Source: Agromyces subbeticus DSM 16689
Lineage (GTDB): Bacteria > Actinomycetota > Actinomycetes > Actinomycetales > Microbacteriaceae
Direction: 5' to 3'
DNA length: 64,000 bases
Assembly (NCBI RefSeq): GCF_000421565.1
Contig: NZ_ATXG01000002.1
Location: forward strand, 124,001-188,000
Part shown: positions 10,001-18,778 of the stretch, piece after piece
How positions within the stretch are numbered: the first letter of the stretch is position 1
Layout of the letters: each line of letters starts with the position of its first letter
Program-made: the position numbers and the translations under genes
The notes under the pieces: model-generated
The model's database searches: none
What the model was told of the DNA's origin: nothing
Seen by the model: only the letters and a program-made list of their open reading frames with translations

Positions 10001-10613
10001 TCGGGTCAACCCGCTCGCGCTCGAGGAGTTCGCGGCTCTCGAACAGCGCCACCAGTTCCTCACCGAGCAGCTGACCGACCTCGCCAACACGCGCAAGGAC
10101 CTGCTGACGATCATCGAGGAGATCGACGGCAAGATGGAGTCGATCTTCCGCAGCGCCTTCGATGACACGCAAGCCGCGTTCGCCGAAGTCTTTCCGGTCC
10201 TCTTTCCCGGGGGAGTCGGCAGCATCACCCTCACCGACCCCGAGAACATGCTCACGACCGGCATCGAGGTCAGCGTCAAGCCCGCGGGCAAGAAGATCGA
10301 GCGTCTCTCGCTGCTCTCAGGCGGTGAGCGATCGCTCGCCGCGGTCGCCCTGCTCATCGCGATCTTCAAGGCCCGGCCGAGCCCGTTCTACATCATGGAC
10401 GAGGTCGAGGCGGCGCTCGACGACGCGAACCTCGGGCGGCTGCTGACGACGATGGAATCCCTGCGCGAAGACTCCCAGCTCATCGTCATCACCCACCAGA
10501 AGCGAACGATGGAGATCGCCGACGCGTTGTACGGGGTCTCCATGCGGCAAGACGGCGTGTCGGCGGTCGTCGGACAACGCGTCCGCGAGGAGCGCGAGGC
10601 GAAGGCGAGCTGA
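7095..10613 (+). CDS. smc: Chromosome segregation protein SMC
   Basis: This 1172-residue ATPase is the core of the condensin-like SMC-ScpAB complex that organises and segregates the chromosome. Walker A (GPNGSGKSN) lies at about residues 32-40. Two long coiled-coil arms rich in Ala, Glu and Arg flank a hinge around residues 500-650. The C-terminal signature LSGGERSLAAVALLIAIF precedes Walker B FYIMDEVEAALDD near residues 1095-1110. Start GTG at 7095 is preceded by AGGAGAGGGTGGGA and gives the canonical N-terminus MYLKSLTLKGFKSFA. Its length is normal for the family. In many actinobacteria ftsY follows immediately; here five other genes intervene. Confidence 0.98.
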   Translation: MYLKSLTLKGFKSFAQPTTFAFEPGVTCIVGPNGSGKSNVVDALAWVMGEQGAKTLRGGKMEDVIFAGTSTRGPLGRAEVSLTIDNSDGALPIEYSEVTISRTLFRNGASEYAINGDNCRLLDVQELLSDSGLGREMHVIVGQGQLDQVLRATPEDRRGFIEEAAGILKHRRRKEKTLRKLDAMQANLTRLSDLAGEIRRQLKPLGRQAEVAREAATIAAVVRDAKARLLADEVVGLRRALDEHGKSEHERHAERLVLQDQLEQHQAKVTRLEQAQVGDAVDRARSTTFALEQAQGSLRSLDSLARQCIALLGSASEQADASPSVTRAMIDEAVSELTGIRDGVGVAATALDEAHETTMRRRAELDTVDEGIARQSALVSAYDLELSKLTGQSDTAGSKLAAVRGEVLRHENALDASAERRAAAATALAAAEADADSGETAETDLDEAYELAQGAVFEAEAEIERIREQLHGREREHGALGARTQALSLALDQKDGSAALVTAGVAGVRGLLAEALQVEPGYEAAIAAALGSLSDAVLVDDRAAAYRALEHASHGELGRVALALADAGSTPAAASPVEGLTAASDVVIAPTGVLGLLAEVLIADDLDAARAAEPALATRATPATVITKDGTVVGRFVLRGGSGRKQSRIELIAERDRAAARLEEVRAEIERARFELTEQRQIVEQSKEQSKRALAALREFDAQLAQRTERLNRARVQAEAADADSERLRQAAANAEERVAEAEQLAAEAKRALEAARAEPRPVLETSARDGALAALESAREAEVEAKLRLETAKERVRAEEARIRAMEARFEAERQAAADAARRAVIRRAQLEAATRVADALPAALASIDASVAEARVALGRAEAERASRNEELQAVRREEAAVRERLQSVTEDVHGLELRIYEKKLHVGGLVERAESELGLTEDVLVDEYGPDQEIPAEEEGGDPRPYRREEQQRRLAQAERKMAQLGRVNPLALEEFAALEQRHQFLTEQLTDLANTRKDLLTIIEEIDGKMESIFRSAFDDTQAAFAEVFPVLFPGGVGSITLTDPENMLTTGIEVSVKPAGKKIERLSLLSGGERSLAAVALLIAIFKARPSPFYIMDEVEAALDDANLGRLLTTMESLREDSQLIVITHQKRTMEIADALYGVSMRQDGVSAVVGQRVREEREAKAS

Positions 10614-10688
10614 TCCGGCCCGGATGATCGCGCCCCCAGTTCAGGGGTCCTGACCCGGTTCTGGTCCGGTGCCGGGAGCCGCAGCGCA

Positions 10689-10694
10689 TAGTCT
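10689..10694 (+). promoter_or_regulatory. Candidate -10 (TAGTCT) for the glycosyltransferase operon
   Basis: TAGTCT sits 41 bases before the first ATG of the three-gene envelope operon, in the 122-base gap after smc. No clear terminator for smc is visible there. Confidence 0.35.
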
Positions 10695-10735
10695 TTCTGG
10701 ACCCGCGACTGCGGCGACACCCGAGCGCCATCCGA

Positions 10736-12817
10736 ATGCGGAGCATGCCCAGAATTCTGATCACCGCCAACCATCTGCGAGAACGCCGCGGTTCCGAGAT
10801 CGTCACGTACGAGCTGGCCGAGGAGTTCGCGCTCCGCGGCTGGCACGTGGACGTCTACACGAACCTGTTCATGGATCCGATGGCCGAGCGATTCGCCGCG
10901 CTCGCCGCCGGGGCATCCGTTCGCGTGGCGGTTGACCCGTACGAGGACTTCGGACTCGACTACGACCTGATCTGGGTGCAGCACTCCCTGCTGCCTCCCT
11001 CGATCATCAGGAGACTCGCCGAGCGCGAGGTCTCCATTCCGCTCGTCTGGCACCACATGTCACCGATCATCGAGATCGATCAGCCGCTCTTCGCCGAGAT
11101 CGAGGATCACCTTGCCGACGTGCGGTCGTTCATCTCCGTGCGCACCGAGCTCGCCTTGCGCCCGTTCGGGCTCACCGGGCCCGGTCGGGTCTTCGCCAAT
11201 CCGGCGCCGCGATCGTTCGCAGCAGGCGAGATGCGCCGACAGCGTCCGCTCGAACGACTCGCGATCGTCTCGAATCATCCGCCCGCAGAACTGCTCGACG
11301 CGGCTGCGGTGCTGCGAGGCGACGGCGTCGTCGTCGATGTGTTGGGAGAGGCCACCGGCTCGGGCTCCGTTGAGATCACTCCGCAACTGCTCGCCGTGTA
11401 CGACGGCATCGTGACCATCGGCAAGACCGTCCAGTATGCGCTCGTCATGGGCCTGCCCGTCTACGTGTACGACCACTTCGGCGGCCCGGGCTGGCTCGAT
11501 GACGAAGGATTCGAGACGGAGGCTGAGGCGAATTTCAGTGGGCGTACCTCATTTCGCCGGCTCTCCTCCGCGCAGATCGCAGCTGAGATCCGTGACGGCT
11601 ACGCAGACGCGGCTGCGTTCTCACGATCGAGCGTCGAGCGCTTCCGCGGTCGATACACCCTCGATCGATGCATCAACGAGCTCCTCGCGTGTGCGGAGAT
11701 TCGGGAACCCCGCGTCAAGCGCCTGGGGGAGGCGGAGGCGCTGCGCTGGCTTGCCATGTCAGAGCAGTTGCGAGGGATGTACCGCACGATCGAGCACCTT
11801 CAGGATCGACTGGCCGAGCAGGCTCCTGCGCCGGAGCCTCCGTCGCTCCCGGCCCCGACCGCCGTGCACGACACGGAGTCGAATCAGGGTCGAGTACACG
11901 TCATCGTGATCGATCCGAATGACCAGGCGTCGCGCGGTCGTACGGCGGCGAGCATCGCCCAGCAGACGAGGGTGATCGAGCGGTTGACCGTCATCCGAGA
12001 CGAACATGCCGACGGCATCGGGACGTGGGTGGGCGCGCCGCATGCCGTCGAGATCGTCGTAGAACCGGGCCGGGTCGTGCTCGATCTCGTGAACGAGCAG
12101 ATCGCAGCGGAAGACTCCGACTTCATCGTCGTTCATGACGGTGCTGCCGCGTGGCATCCTCGGTTCCTCGAACTCGCGATCGAACACCTGGATCGGCACC
12201 CTGTGCAGGTCGGTGTCATCGTCAACCCGATTTCGGCGCGGATCGAAGACGTGAACGGCGTCATGGTCGATGCCCTCGTCGACGGTATGCAGGTCCAGGT
12301 CTTCGACGAGGGAGTCGATCTGGATCTGGTGTCCCAGTCGTCGGTGAATCGCACTCGACACGGCACGCTGGTGGTGCGTCGATCGGCCGCGCTGGGCTCC
12401 GGTCTCTTCGACCCCGTGCTCGTCTATTCGGCCGCTTGGGACTTCGGGCTTCGCGTGCTGCATCTGGGCCCGGTCGGCGTCGTCTCGTCGCGAGTGCCAC
12501 TCGTCACGATCTACGAGGACGGCCCGGCCGCGCGAGGAAGAGCCGGTACCGAGCTGACCGGAAAGGCCTTCCGCATGGATTCGGCCCAGCGACTGCTCTA
12601 CTCCTCGGTCGTGACTTCGCAGACGGTGTTCAACGCTGCCAACGGCCGTTCCGTGCTCGACCGTCTCGCCGTCCTCGAGCGCGAGGTGCGGGAGATGCCC
12701 CGCGTCCCCGGCCAGGGAATGGAATTGCGCTTCCGCGCGTATATGGGTCGCCTGCCACGGCGGATGGCCGGCGGGATCGCTCAGATGACGCGCCGCAGCC
12801 GTGGAGCGAGCGCATGA
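10736..12817 (+). CDS. Two-domain glycosyltransferase (GT4-like plus GT2-like)
   Basis: This 693-residue cytoplasmic protein is probably a cell-surface glycan glycosyltransferase. Residues 1 to about 320 look like a GT-B enzyme: RILITANHLRERRGSEIVTYELA resembles the N-terminal nucleotide-sugar fold, and there is a KTVQYALVMGLPVYVYDHFG stretch where GT-B donors bind. A short linker with EQAPAPEPPSLPAP follows. Residues from about 385 (VHVIVIDPND) to about 560 resemble a GT-A/GT2 fold, including DSDFIVVHDGAAAWHPRFLE, but a canonical DxD is not obvious, so the second domain may be degenerate. ATG at 10736 and at 10745 are both possible starts; neither has a good ribosome-binding site. It overlaps the HAD gene by 4 bp. 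Confidence 0.72.
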   Translation: MRSMPRILITANHLRERRGSEIVTYELAEEFALRGWHVDVYTNLFMDPMAERFAALAAGASVRVAVDPYEDFGLDYDLIWVQHSLLPPSIIRRLAEREVSIPLVWHHMSPIIEIDQPLFAEIEDHLADVRSFISVRTELALRPFGLTGPGRVFANPAPRSFAAGEMRRQRPLERLAIVSNHPPAELLDAAAVLRGDGVVVDVLGEATGSGSVEITPQLLAVYDGIVTIGKTVQYALVMGLPVYVYDHFGGPGWLDDEGFETEAEANFSGRTSFRRLSSAQIAAEIRDGYADAAAFSRSSVERFRGRYTLDRCINELLACAEIREPRVKRLGEAEALRWLAMSEQLRGMYRTIEHLQDRLAEQAPAPEPPSLPAPTAVHDTESNQGRVHVIVIDPNDQASRGRTAASIAQQTRVIERLTVIRDEHADGIGTWVGAPHAVEIVVEPGRVVLDLVNEQIAAEDSDFIVVHDGAAAWHPRFLELAIEHLDRHPVQVGVIVNPISARIEDVNGVMVDALVDGMQVQVFDEGVDLDLVSQSSVNRTRHGTLVVRRSAALGSGLFDPVLVYSAAWDFGLRVLHLGPVGVVSSRVPLVTIYEDGPAARGRAGTELTGKAFRMDSAQRLLYSSVVTSQTVFNAANGRSVLDRLAVLEREVREMPRVPGQGMELRFRAYMGRLPRRMAGGIAQMTRRSRGASA

Positions 12818-14769
12818 GGGCGCTCGGGAACACCATCGCCGAGACGATCGCCGATGCCGACATCGTCTCGTTCGACGTCTTCGACACCCTTCTCGAGCGA
12901 ATCGTTCTTCGGCCGACCGACGTGTTCGGCCTGGCCAAGTCCGCGCTCGAGGCGCGAGGGCGTCACATCCTGCCCGTCGACTGGACCCGCGCGCGAATCG
13001 CCGCCGAGCATGCCTGCTATGGCGATCCCAGCGTGGGTCCCGACATCACGCTGGATCAGATCTACGATCGGTTGGCTCACGATCTCGATCTGCCAGACGA
13101 CGTCATCGATGCGGCGAAGCGCGAGGAGATCGCCGCTGAACTGCAGGTGCTCCGCGGGCGGGAGTCCGGGCGGCGCTGGTTCGATGCGGCCGCTGCTGCC
13201 GGCAAACGGATCCTGATCGTCAGCGACATGTACCTGGCCCCCTCGACGATCGCCGAGGCACTCGAGGCGGCAGGTTACCGTGGCTGGGAACGCCTCATCG
13301 TGAGCGGACACGACAAGATCGCGAAGTACAACGGCACGGCGTATCTCGCCATTCGCGCCGAGTTCCCCGGTGCCCGAGTCGTCCATATCGGCGACAACGC
13401 GGAAGCGGATGTCGACGCCGCACGGTACGCCGGATTCGATGCGGTCCACCTTCCGACGGTGCTCTCGCGCCTCAGCGGCGAAACGTCGGCGCTCCCGTTG
13501 TCGGTGTTCAAGGAGCTCTCCTCCAACCCCGGGCACGGTCCGACTGAACTTGCGATGAGCCTCGTCGGAGCGGCCTCGGCGCGCCGCATCGAGAGCCGCG
13601 CGATAGCCGCCCCTGAAGAACTCGGCTACGCGGTGCTCGGTCCGGTTCTCGTCGCGTTCAGCCAATGGCTCCACCATGCCGCGATCTCGAACGGCACGAA
13701 GCGACTTGCGTTCCTGTCTCGTGAGGGCCGCCTCATGCAGCGTGCCTACGAGGGATACCTGGGGCACAACGCCCTTCCGACCGAGTACGTCTATGCTTCG
13801 CGCCGGATGGTGAACTTCGCGCAGATCCGAGCCGCGGTGACCCCAGGCCAACTGGAATTCCTCGTGAGCAGCGGCGTGCCGCTCAGCGTGATCGACTTTG
13901 TGCACCGGTTCAGCACCGACATCCCGCTTGCCGAGATCGAACGAGCGTCGATGCGCGTCGGGCTGACGGCGACGACGCCGATCGCGGGATATCGGAGTGC
14001 GGAACTCAAGAGCATCTTCCGTGCTCTCGAGCCTGAGATCGTGGCCGTGGCCGGCGCGGAGCGCGAGCAGGTGATCGGGTACCTGAATGCCATGCGTCTC
14101 GGCGAATCCGGCACCGCGGTCGTCGACATCGGATGGCAGGCAAGCATGCAGCTGTCGTTCGAGTCGATGATCAATCCGCACTTGCACGGCTTCTACTTCG
14201 GACTCTTCGACACGCCGGCAACCGCCGGCCGTGGTCGGATCCACGGATTCCTCGATGCCCGGCTCGGCGGATCCGCTCGCCGTTGGACGGAGGATTGCGT
14301 CTACCGCGGGATCGAGGTGATCGAGTTGTTGTTCGCGAATCCGGAGCATCCCTCGGTCTCGACCGTGCATCGCAGCGACGACGGTTGGACGCCGGTCTTC
14401 TCGTCGGAACGGCTCAATGCCGCGGACACCGCGATCGTCGAAGCCATCCAGGCGGCAGCGCTGGAGTTCGTCGACGATCACCGCGAGCTCACGCAAGTGC
14501 TGCCCGAGCGGGTTCGGCAGATCCCGCTCGACGTGGCGTTCGGCTTGCTGTCATCACTCGTGAACCAGCCGACTCGGGCTCAGGCCGAGGTGGTCGGCGC
14601 CCTGCATCACGACAACTCGCTCGGTGTCGTGGCTTCGAAGCTCGGCATGCCGGAGCGCAAGCGGTCGTTCTACCGATTCCGACGTGCGCAGCTTCAACGG
14701 GAGTACGACGCGGCCTGGTGGAAGCCGGGATTCGTCGAGAACGCCCGCATCGCGGGCATTCGAATGTGA
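12814..14769 (+). CDS. HAD-superfamily hydrolase fused to a large uncharacterised domain (COG5610-like)
   Basis: This protein has 651 residues. The HAD core occupies about residues 1-230: motif I SFDVFDTLL with the two catalytic aspartates, motif II LIVSDMYL, and motif IV HIGDNAEADVDAARYAG. The remaining 420 residues belong to no family I can name. A conserved-looking block RLAFLSREGRLMQRAYEGYL followed by EYVYASRRMVNF recalls proteins found beside glycan-synthesis glycosyltransferases. ATG at 12814 overlaps the preceding stop (ATGA), and its own TGA overlaps the next GTG, so all three genes are coupled. It may dephosphorylate a sugar or nucleotide-sugar intermediate, but that is inference from the fold and context. 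Confidence 0.7.
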   Translation: MRALGNTIAETIADADIVSFDVFDTLLERIVLRPTDVFGLAKSALEARGRHILPVDWTRARIAAEHACYGDPSVGPDITLDQIYDRLAHDLDLPDDVIDAAKREEIAAELQVLRGRESGRRWFDAAAAAGKRILIVSDMYLAPSTIAEALEAAGYRGWERLIVSGHDKIAKYNGTAYLAIRAEFPGARVVHIGDNAEADVDAARYAGFDAVHLPTVLSRLSGETSALPLSVFKELSSNPGHGPTELAMSLVGAASARRIESRAIAAPEELGYAVLGPVLVAFSQWLHHAAISNGTKRLAFLSREGRLMQRAYEGYLGHNALPTEYVYASRRMVNFAQIRAAVTPGQLEFLVSSGVPLSVIDFVHRFSTDIPLAEIERASMRVGLTATTPIAGYRSAELKSIFRALEPEIVAVAGAEREQVIGYLNAMRLGESGTAVVDIGWQASMQLSFESMINPHLHGFYFGLFDTPATAGRGRIHGFLDARLGGSARRWTEDCVYRGIEVIELLFANPEHPSVSTVHRSDDGWTPVFSSERLNAADTAIVEAIQAAALEFVDDHRELTQVLPERVRQIPLDVAFGLLSSLVNQPTRAQAEVVGALHHDNSLGVVASKLGMPERKRSFYRFRRAQLQREYDAAWWKPGFVENARIAGIRM

Positions 14770-16046
14770 GCGTCGTGACGACGGCGGACGGCCACGATCA
14801 TGCTCCGCCCGCGGCCGAGGTCGGCGCCCGACGGCCGCGCATCGTCGCATTCGACCTGTTGCGCGGCTTCTTCCTCTTCGTCATCATCACGAACCACCTC
14901 CACTTCGAGCCGAACCTCGTCGAACTGGTGACCGGACGGGGCGCGCTGCCGGCATCTGCTGCCGAGGGCTTCTACCTCGTCTCGGGCATCATGGTCGGGT
15001 ACGTCCACTTGCCTTCGGCAGCTCGTGATGGCCTCGGACTCGTCTGGATCCGGGTCTGGCGACGGGCTCTGCTCATCTATGCCGCCGCGGTGCTCCTCGT
15101 GCTCATGAGACTCGTGGTGCTGCACCTCCGGGGCAACCCGCTGTCATGGGACGGCGTGGTCGACGTGCTGTTGCTCGGCGGCGCGAACGGGCAGCCCGCT
15201 GATTTCCTCGCGCTCTACGCTGTCGCGATGCTGTTCGCCCCATTCGTCATCTGGGCCGCCTTGCACCGTCTCGAATGGATCGCGGTGCTGATCGCCGGGG
15301 TCCCGTGGGCGGTGACGCAGTCGGTCGGCGGTCTCGCCGCCGACGACACGATGAAGCTCGCCTGGCCGCTGTTGTTCACGATCGGCATCGTGTTCGGATG
15401 TCGATGGCCCGAGATCATCGTGGCATGGAGGCGCAGGTCAGCAGCCACCCGCCGAGCCGTCGAGGTGGGCCTGATCGTGATCCTCGTCGTTTCCGTACTC
15501 GGATTCGAGTTCGTCATCTTCTGGAACCACCACATCCTCGTGGCATCGGCCGACCGCCTCCCGGGCTGGTTCTCCGAGTTCCTCTTCGGCATCGAGCGCG
15601 CGTTCCTCGAACACTGGACGTGGTTCGAACCGTGGCAGGCGAAAGCCACGCTCGCTCCAGGGCGGCTCGTCATCGGCGCGATCTGGTTCGCCGGCCTGTT
15701 GTTCGTGGCGCGCAGATGGGGTCCGGCGCTCGACCGGGCACTCGGCGGGCTGTTCACCACCTATGGGCGGCACACGCTCGCGGGCTATGTCCTTCACCTG
15801 GTGCTGATCTGGTGCGTCTATCTGCCGACCGTGAGCATGTTCGTCCGTGATGCAGCGAATCCGGTGCTGAACACGCTCGTCGTCATCGCCACGCAGGTGA
15901 TCATGGTGGCGATGGTGCGCGCGTGGGTCGAGCTGCGCAGAGCGGCGCGGTCCATGCTCGGGCGCGGCCGAGATGAGCGGATGCGGCGGCATCCACTTCA
16001 GGTCAGGCGACGATCCTCCGAATCGACGATGCGGAACCAGCGGTAG
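14766..16046 (+). CDS. OpgC-like multi-pass membrane protein
   Basis: This protein has 426 residues and about ten predicted membrane segments. The N-terminal sequence RIVAFDLLRGFFLFVIITNHL followed by AEGFYLVSGIMVGYV matches the pattern of OpgC and acyltransferase-3-like proteins, which transfer acyl groups such as succinyl onto surface glucans. Its position as last gene of the glycosyltransferase-HAD operon supports a role in modifying or exporting a surface polysaccharide. Start GTG at 14766 overlaps the HAD stop (GTGA); GTG at 14775 is an alternative. The C-terminus is strongly basic and overlaps the convergent GH13 gene by 49 bp. Confidence 0.75.
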   Translation: MSVVTTADGHDHAPPAAEVGARRPRIVAFDLLRGFFLFVIITNHLHFEPNLVELVTGRGALPASAAEGFYLVSGIMVGYVHLPSAARDGLGLVWIRVWRRALLIYAAAVLLVLMRLVVLHLRGNPLSWDGVVDVLLLGGANGQPADFLALYAVAMLFAPFVIWAALHRLEWIAVLIAGVPWAVTQSVGGLAADDTMKLAWPLLFTIGIVFGCRWPEIIVAWRRRSAATRRAVEVGLIVILVVSVLGFEFVIFWNHHILVASADRLPGWFSEFLFGIERAFLEHWTWFEPWQAKATLAPGRLVIGAIWFAGLLFVARRWGPALDRALGGLFTTYGRHTLAGYVLHLVLIWCVYLPTVSMFVRDAANPVLNTLVVIATQVIMVAMVRAWVELRRAARSMLGRGRDERMRRHPLQVRRRSSESTMRNQR

Positions 16047-17662
16047 CCGTAGGCGCCGATTTCGATGTCGGCCCGGCCGTCATCATCGATCGGCACCACC
16101 GACACGTCGAAGAGGTCGGAGAGCCTGGCCTGCTCGGCGACGTCGCCGAGCGAGAGGTGCACGGTCGCCGGCCTCGGAGCGAAGTTGTGCAGCGCGATGA
16201 AGCTGCCGAAGTCTGCCTTCATGCGATGCGCGAGCACCGACGGTTCATCGTGCTGCAGCACCTCGAACGCGCCCCAGCCGATCTCGGGCGAGCTGCGGTA
16301 GCGATGGGCGAAGCTGCGAATGGTGGAGAGCAGCGAGTCGGGGTCGTGCATCTGCGCCTCGACGTTGACATGCTCGGGCGCGTAGCCGTCGTTCGGCGGC
16401 TTGGCGACGAGTCGACGGGCCGATGCACGCGAGAAGCCGCCGTTCGCCTCATTCGACCACTGCATCGGTGAGCGCACCGTCATGCGGCCGCCGAGGTCGC
16501 GGTTCTCGCCCATGCCGATCTCCTCGCCGTAGAACAGCACGGGTGTTCCCGGCAGGGAGAACATGAGGCTGTAGACCATGCGAACTCGTCGCGGGTCGCC
16601 ATCGACCATCGGCGGCAGGCGCCGCGCGATGCCGCGCCCGTAGACGCGCATCCACTCCTCGGGTGCGAACGCGTCGAAGACCTCCTGGCGCTCCTCGTCG
16701 CTCAACTGATCGAGCGTGAGCTCGTCGTGATTGCGCACGAAGTTCGCCCACTGCGCTTCGATGCGCAGTTCGGGGCGAGAGGCGAGCATCTCGGCGAGGG
16801 GTGTCGCATCCTCTCGCACGAGTGAGAGGTACATGCGCTGCATCGCGGCGAAGTCGAACTGCATCGTGAGCTCCGACGGCCGATCGGGATGCCCGAAGAA
16901 GTCGAGTTGCTGCTCATAGGGGAGGTTCACCTCGCCGAGCAGGATCGCCTCGCTCGAACGACGCTGCAGGAACCGGCGAAGGTCGCGGAGGAACTCGTGC
17001 GGATCGCCGACGTCGACGCCCTCGGGCGGCTGGATGAGGAAGGGCACCGCATCGACCCGGAACCCAGAGACGCCGAGTTCGAGCCAGAATCCAAGGGTCT
17101 TCGCGATCTCGTCGCGCACCTCGGGGTTCGCGACGTTCAGGTCGGGCTGATGCCGGTAGAACGAGTGCAGGTAGTACTGCTCGGTGCGCTCGTCGAGCTC
17201 CCACACGCTCGTCTCCTCGCCCGGGAAGACCAGCTGCTGCTGCTTCCTCGGGGGCCGATCGCGCCAGACGTAGAAGTCGCGGAACGCCGAGTCGCGGCTG
17301 CGGCGGGCCGACCGGAACCACGGGTGCCGGTCGGAGGTGTGGTTCATGACGAAGTCCATGATCACCCGCATGCCGCGGTCACGGGCCATGCGGATGAACT
17401 CGACGAAATCGCCGAACGAGCCGAGCCGCGGATCGATCGCCTGGAAGTCGGTGATGTCGTAGCCGTCGTCGAGGTTCGGCGTCGGCTGGAACGGCATCAG
17501 CCACAGGCAGCTCACGCCGAGCTCGGCGAGATGGTCGAGTCGGTGCGCCAGGCCCTCGAAGTCGCCGGATCCGTCATCGTTCCAGTCCATGTAGGTCTCG
17601 ACGTCGAGGCAGTACACGACCGCCGTCTTCCACCAGAGATCCCCGCGCGCCGTGATCTTCAT
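15998..17662 (-). CDS. TreS-type alpha-glucosyl enzyme, GH13 (trehalose synthase-like)
   Basis: This 554-residue cytoplasmic GH13 protein has all four catalytic regions: FVMNHTS near residue 105, GFRVDAVPF with the nucleophile Asp near 203, LLGEVN with the acid/base Glu near 245, and NFVRNHDEL with the stabilising Asp near 312. The opening WWKTAVVYCLDVETYMDWNDDG is TreS/oligo-glucosidase-like, and the length fits trehalose synthase (maltose-trehalose isomerisation). Its ATG overlaps the TGA of the upstream flavin oxidoreductase (ATGA), so the two are co-translated. An alpha-glucosidase or sucrose-acting activity cannot be excluded. Confidence 0.82.
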   Translation of the reverse strand: MKITARGDLWWKTAVVYCLDVETYMDWNDDGSGDFEGLAHRLDHLAELGVSCLWLMPFQPTPNLDDGYDITDFQAIDPRLGSFGDFVEFIRMARDRGMRVIMDFVMNHTSDRHPWFRSARRSRDSAFRDFYVWRDRPPRKQQQLVFPGEETSVWELDERTEQYYLHSFYRHQPDLNVANPEVRDEIAKTLGFWLELGVSGFRVDAVPFLIQPPEGVDVGDPHEFLRDLRRFLQRRSSEAILLGEVNLPYEQQLDFFGHPDRPSELTMQFDFAAMQRMYLSLVREDATPLAEMLASRPELRIEAQWANFVRNHDELTLDQLSDEERQEVFDAFAPEEWMRVYGRGIARRLPPMVDGDPRRVRMVYSLMFSLPGTPVLFYGEEIGMGENRDLGGRMTVRSPMQWSNEANGGFSRASARRLVAKPPNDGYAPEHVNVEAQMHDPDSLLSTIRSFAHRYRSSPEIGWGAFEVLQHDEPSVLAHRMKADFGSFIALHNFAPRPATVHLSLGDVAEQARLSDLFDVSVVPIDDDGRADIEIGAYGYRWFRIVDSEDRRLT

Positions 17663-18624
17663 GAGTCGCTCCGCAGCTCGGGCAGCACGCGCTCGCCGAA
17701 CGCGTCGATGAAGGCGTCCTGCTCCTGACCGACGTGGTGCAGGAAGATGCGGTCGAATCCGAGTTCGACGAGTTCGCGGAGCCGCTCGAGGTGTCGCCCG
17801 GTGTCGGCCGAGACCTGCACCGACCGGGCGACGTCGTCGGCGGTGGCATCCGCGGTGCGCTCGTCGAATGCCGCAGGAGTGTCGAGCTCCCAGGCGAGCG
17901 GCGGCGGAACGGTGCCGCTGCGCCATTGATCGAGCGCGATCGCCCGCGCCTCGTCGTCACTGGGGGCCCAGCTGAGGTGCACCTGCACGGCGAGCGGCCC
18001 GCGCCCGCCGGCATCCCGGTAGTCGTCGACGACCTTGCGGAGCGCATCGCGAGGCTGGTCGACGGTGATCAGGCCGTCGGCCCAGGCGGCGCCGTCGACT
18101 GCGGTCTCGGCGCTGACCGCTGCGGCGAGCAGCGGCGGCGGCACCGTCGGCAGGCTCCACACCCGGGCGCGATCGATCGTGACGAGGCCGGAAGCGCTGA
18201 CCTCCTCGCCGGCGAGCAGCCGGCGCATGGCGTCGACCGACTCGAGCAGTCGTTGCTCACGGGTGGGCTTGTCCGGCCAGGCGTCGCCCGTCACGTGCTC
18301 GTTCATCGCCTCACCGCTGCCGAGCGCGCACCAGAAGCGGCCGGGGAACATCGACTCGAGCGTCGCGATCGCCTGCGCGGTGATGACTGGGTGGTAGCGC
18401 TGCCCGGGTGCGGTGACCACGCCGAGTGGCAGTCGGGTGGCCTGCAGCGCGGCCCCGAGCCAGCTCCACGCGAACCCCGACTCGCCTTGGCGCACGCTCC
18501 AAGGGGCGAGATGATCGCTGCACATCGCGGCGTCGAATCCTGCCTCCTCCGCCCGCTGCACCGCCCGCAGCAGGGCTTGCGGCGCGATCTGCTCGTGCGA
18601 GGCGTGGAATCCGACGATCGTCAT
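17659..18624 (-). CDS. LLM-class flavin-dependent oxidoreductase (TIGR03885-like)
   Basis: This protein has 321 residues with the luciferase-like monooxygenase barrel: MTIVGFHASHEQIAPQALL, then EAGFDAAMCSDHLAPW, then ALGSGEAMNEHVTG, all typical of the bacterial luciferase / F420-dependent oxidoreductase superfamily. The end FDRIFLHHVGQEQDAFIDAF is also a family hallmark. From memory it most resembles the TIGR03885 group, which is thought to use FMN rather than F420; that assignment is unverified. Start ATG at 18624 has GAAGGAGC a few bases upstream. It forms a two-gene operon with the TreS-like enzyme and is divergent from ftsY. The substrate is unknown. Confidence 0.82.
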   Translation of the reverse strand: MTIVGFHASHEQIAPQALLRAVQRAEEAGFDAAMCSDHLAPWSVRQGESGFAWSWLGAALQATRLPLGVVTAPGQRYHPVITAQAIATLESMFPGRFWCALGSGEAMNEHVTGDAWPDKPTREQRLLESVDAMRRLLAGEEVSASGLVTIDRARVWSLPTVPPPLLAAAVSAETAVDGAAWADGLITVDQPRDALRKVVDDYRDAGGRGPLAVQVHLSWAPSDDEARAIALDQWRSGTVPPPLAWELDTPAAFDERTADATADDVARSVQVSADTGRHLERLRELVELGFDRIFLHHVGQEQDAFIDAFGERVLPELRSDS

Positions 18625-18660
18625 GGGCTGCTCCTTCGCTCGGCCGGGGTATTCGGCCGT

Positions 18661-18685
18661 TCGGCCGGCGGGGTCGGCCGGCGGG
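18661..18685. repeat. Short GC-rich direct repeat
   Basis: TCGGCCGGCGGG occurs twice in tandem, with further CGGCCG copies just upstream, inside the 154-base divergent gap between the LLM oxidoreductase and ftsY. It is probably replication slippage; no function is evident. Confidence 0.5.
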
Positions 18686-18766
18686 CCATCGCTTCGACGC
18701 TGCCGCCGAACGCGCCCGGCGGCAACCCCTTGCAGTCGGCCGCAGGAACGGGGTACTCGCGCGCCG

Positions 18767-18772
18767 TAGGCT
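18767..18772 (+). promoter_or_regulatory. -10 element TAGGCT of ftsY, leaderless geometry
   Basis: TAGGCT is followed by six bases (GGAGGC) and the ATG at 18779. The GGAGG is too close to the ATG to work well as a Shine-Dalgarno, which favours leaderless initiation. Confidence 0.45.
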
Positions 18773-18778
18773 GGAGGC

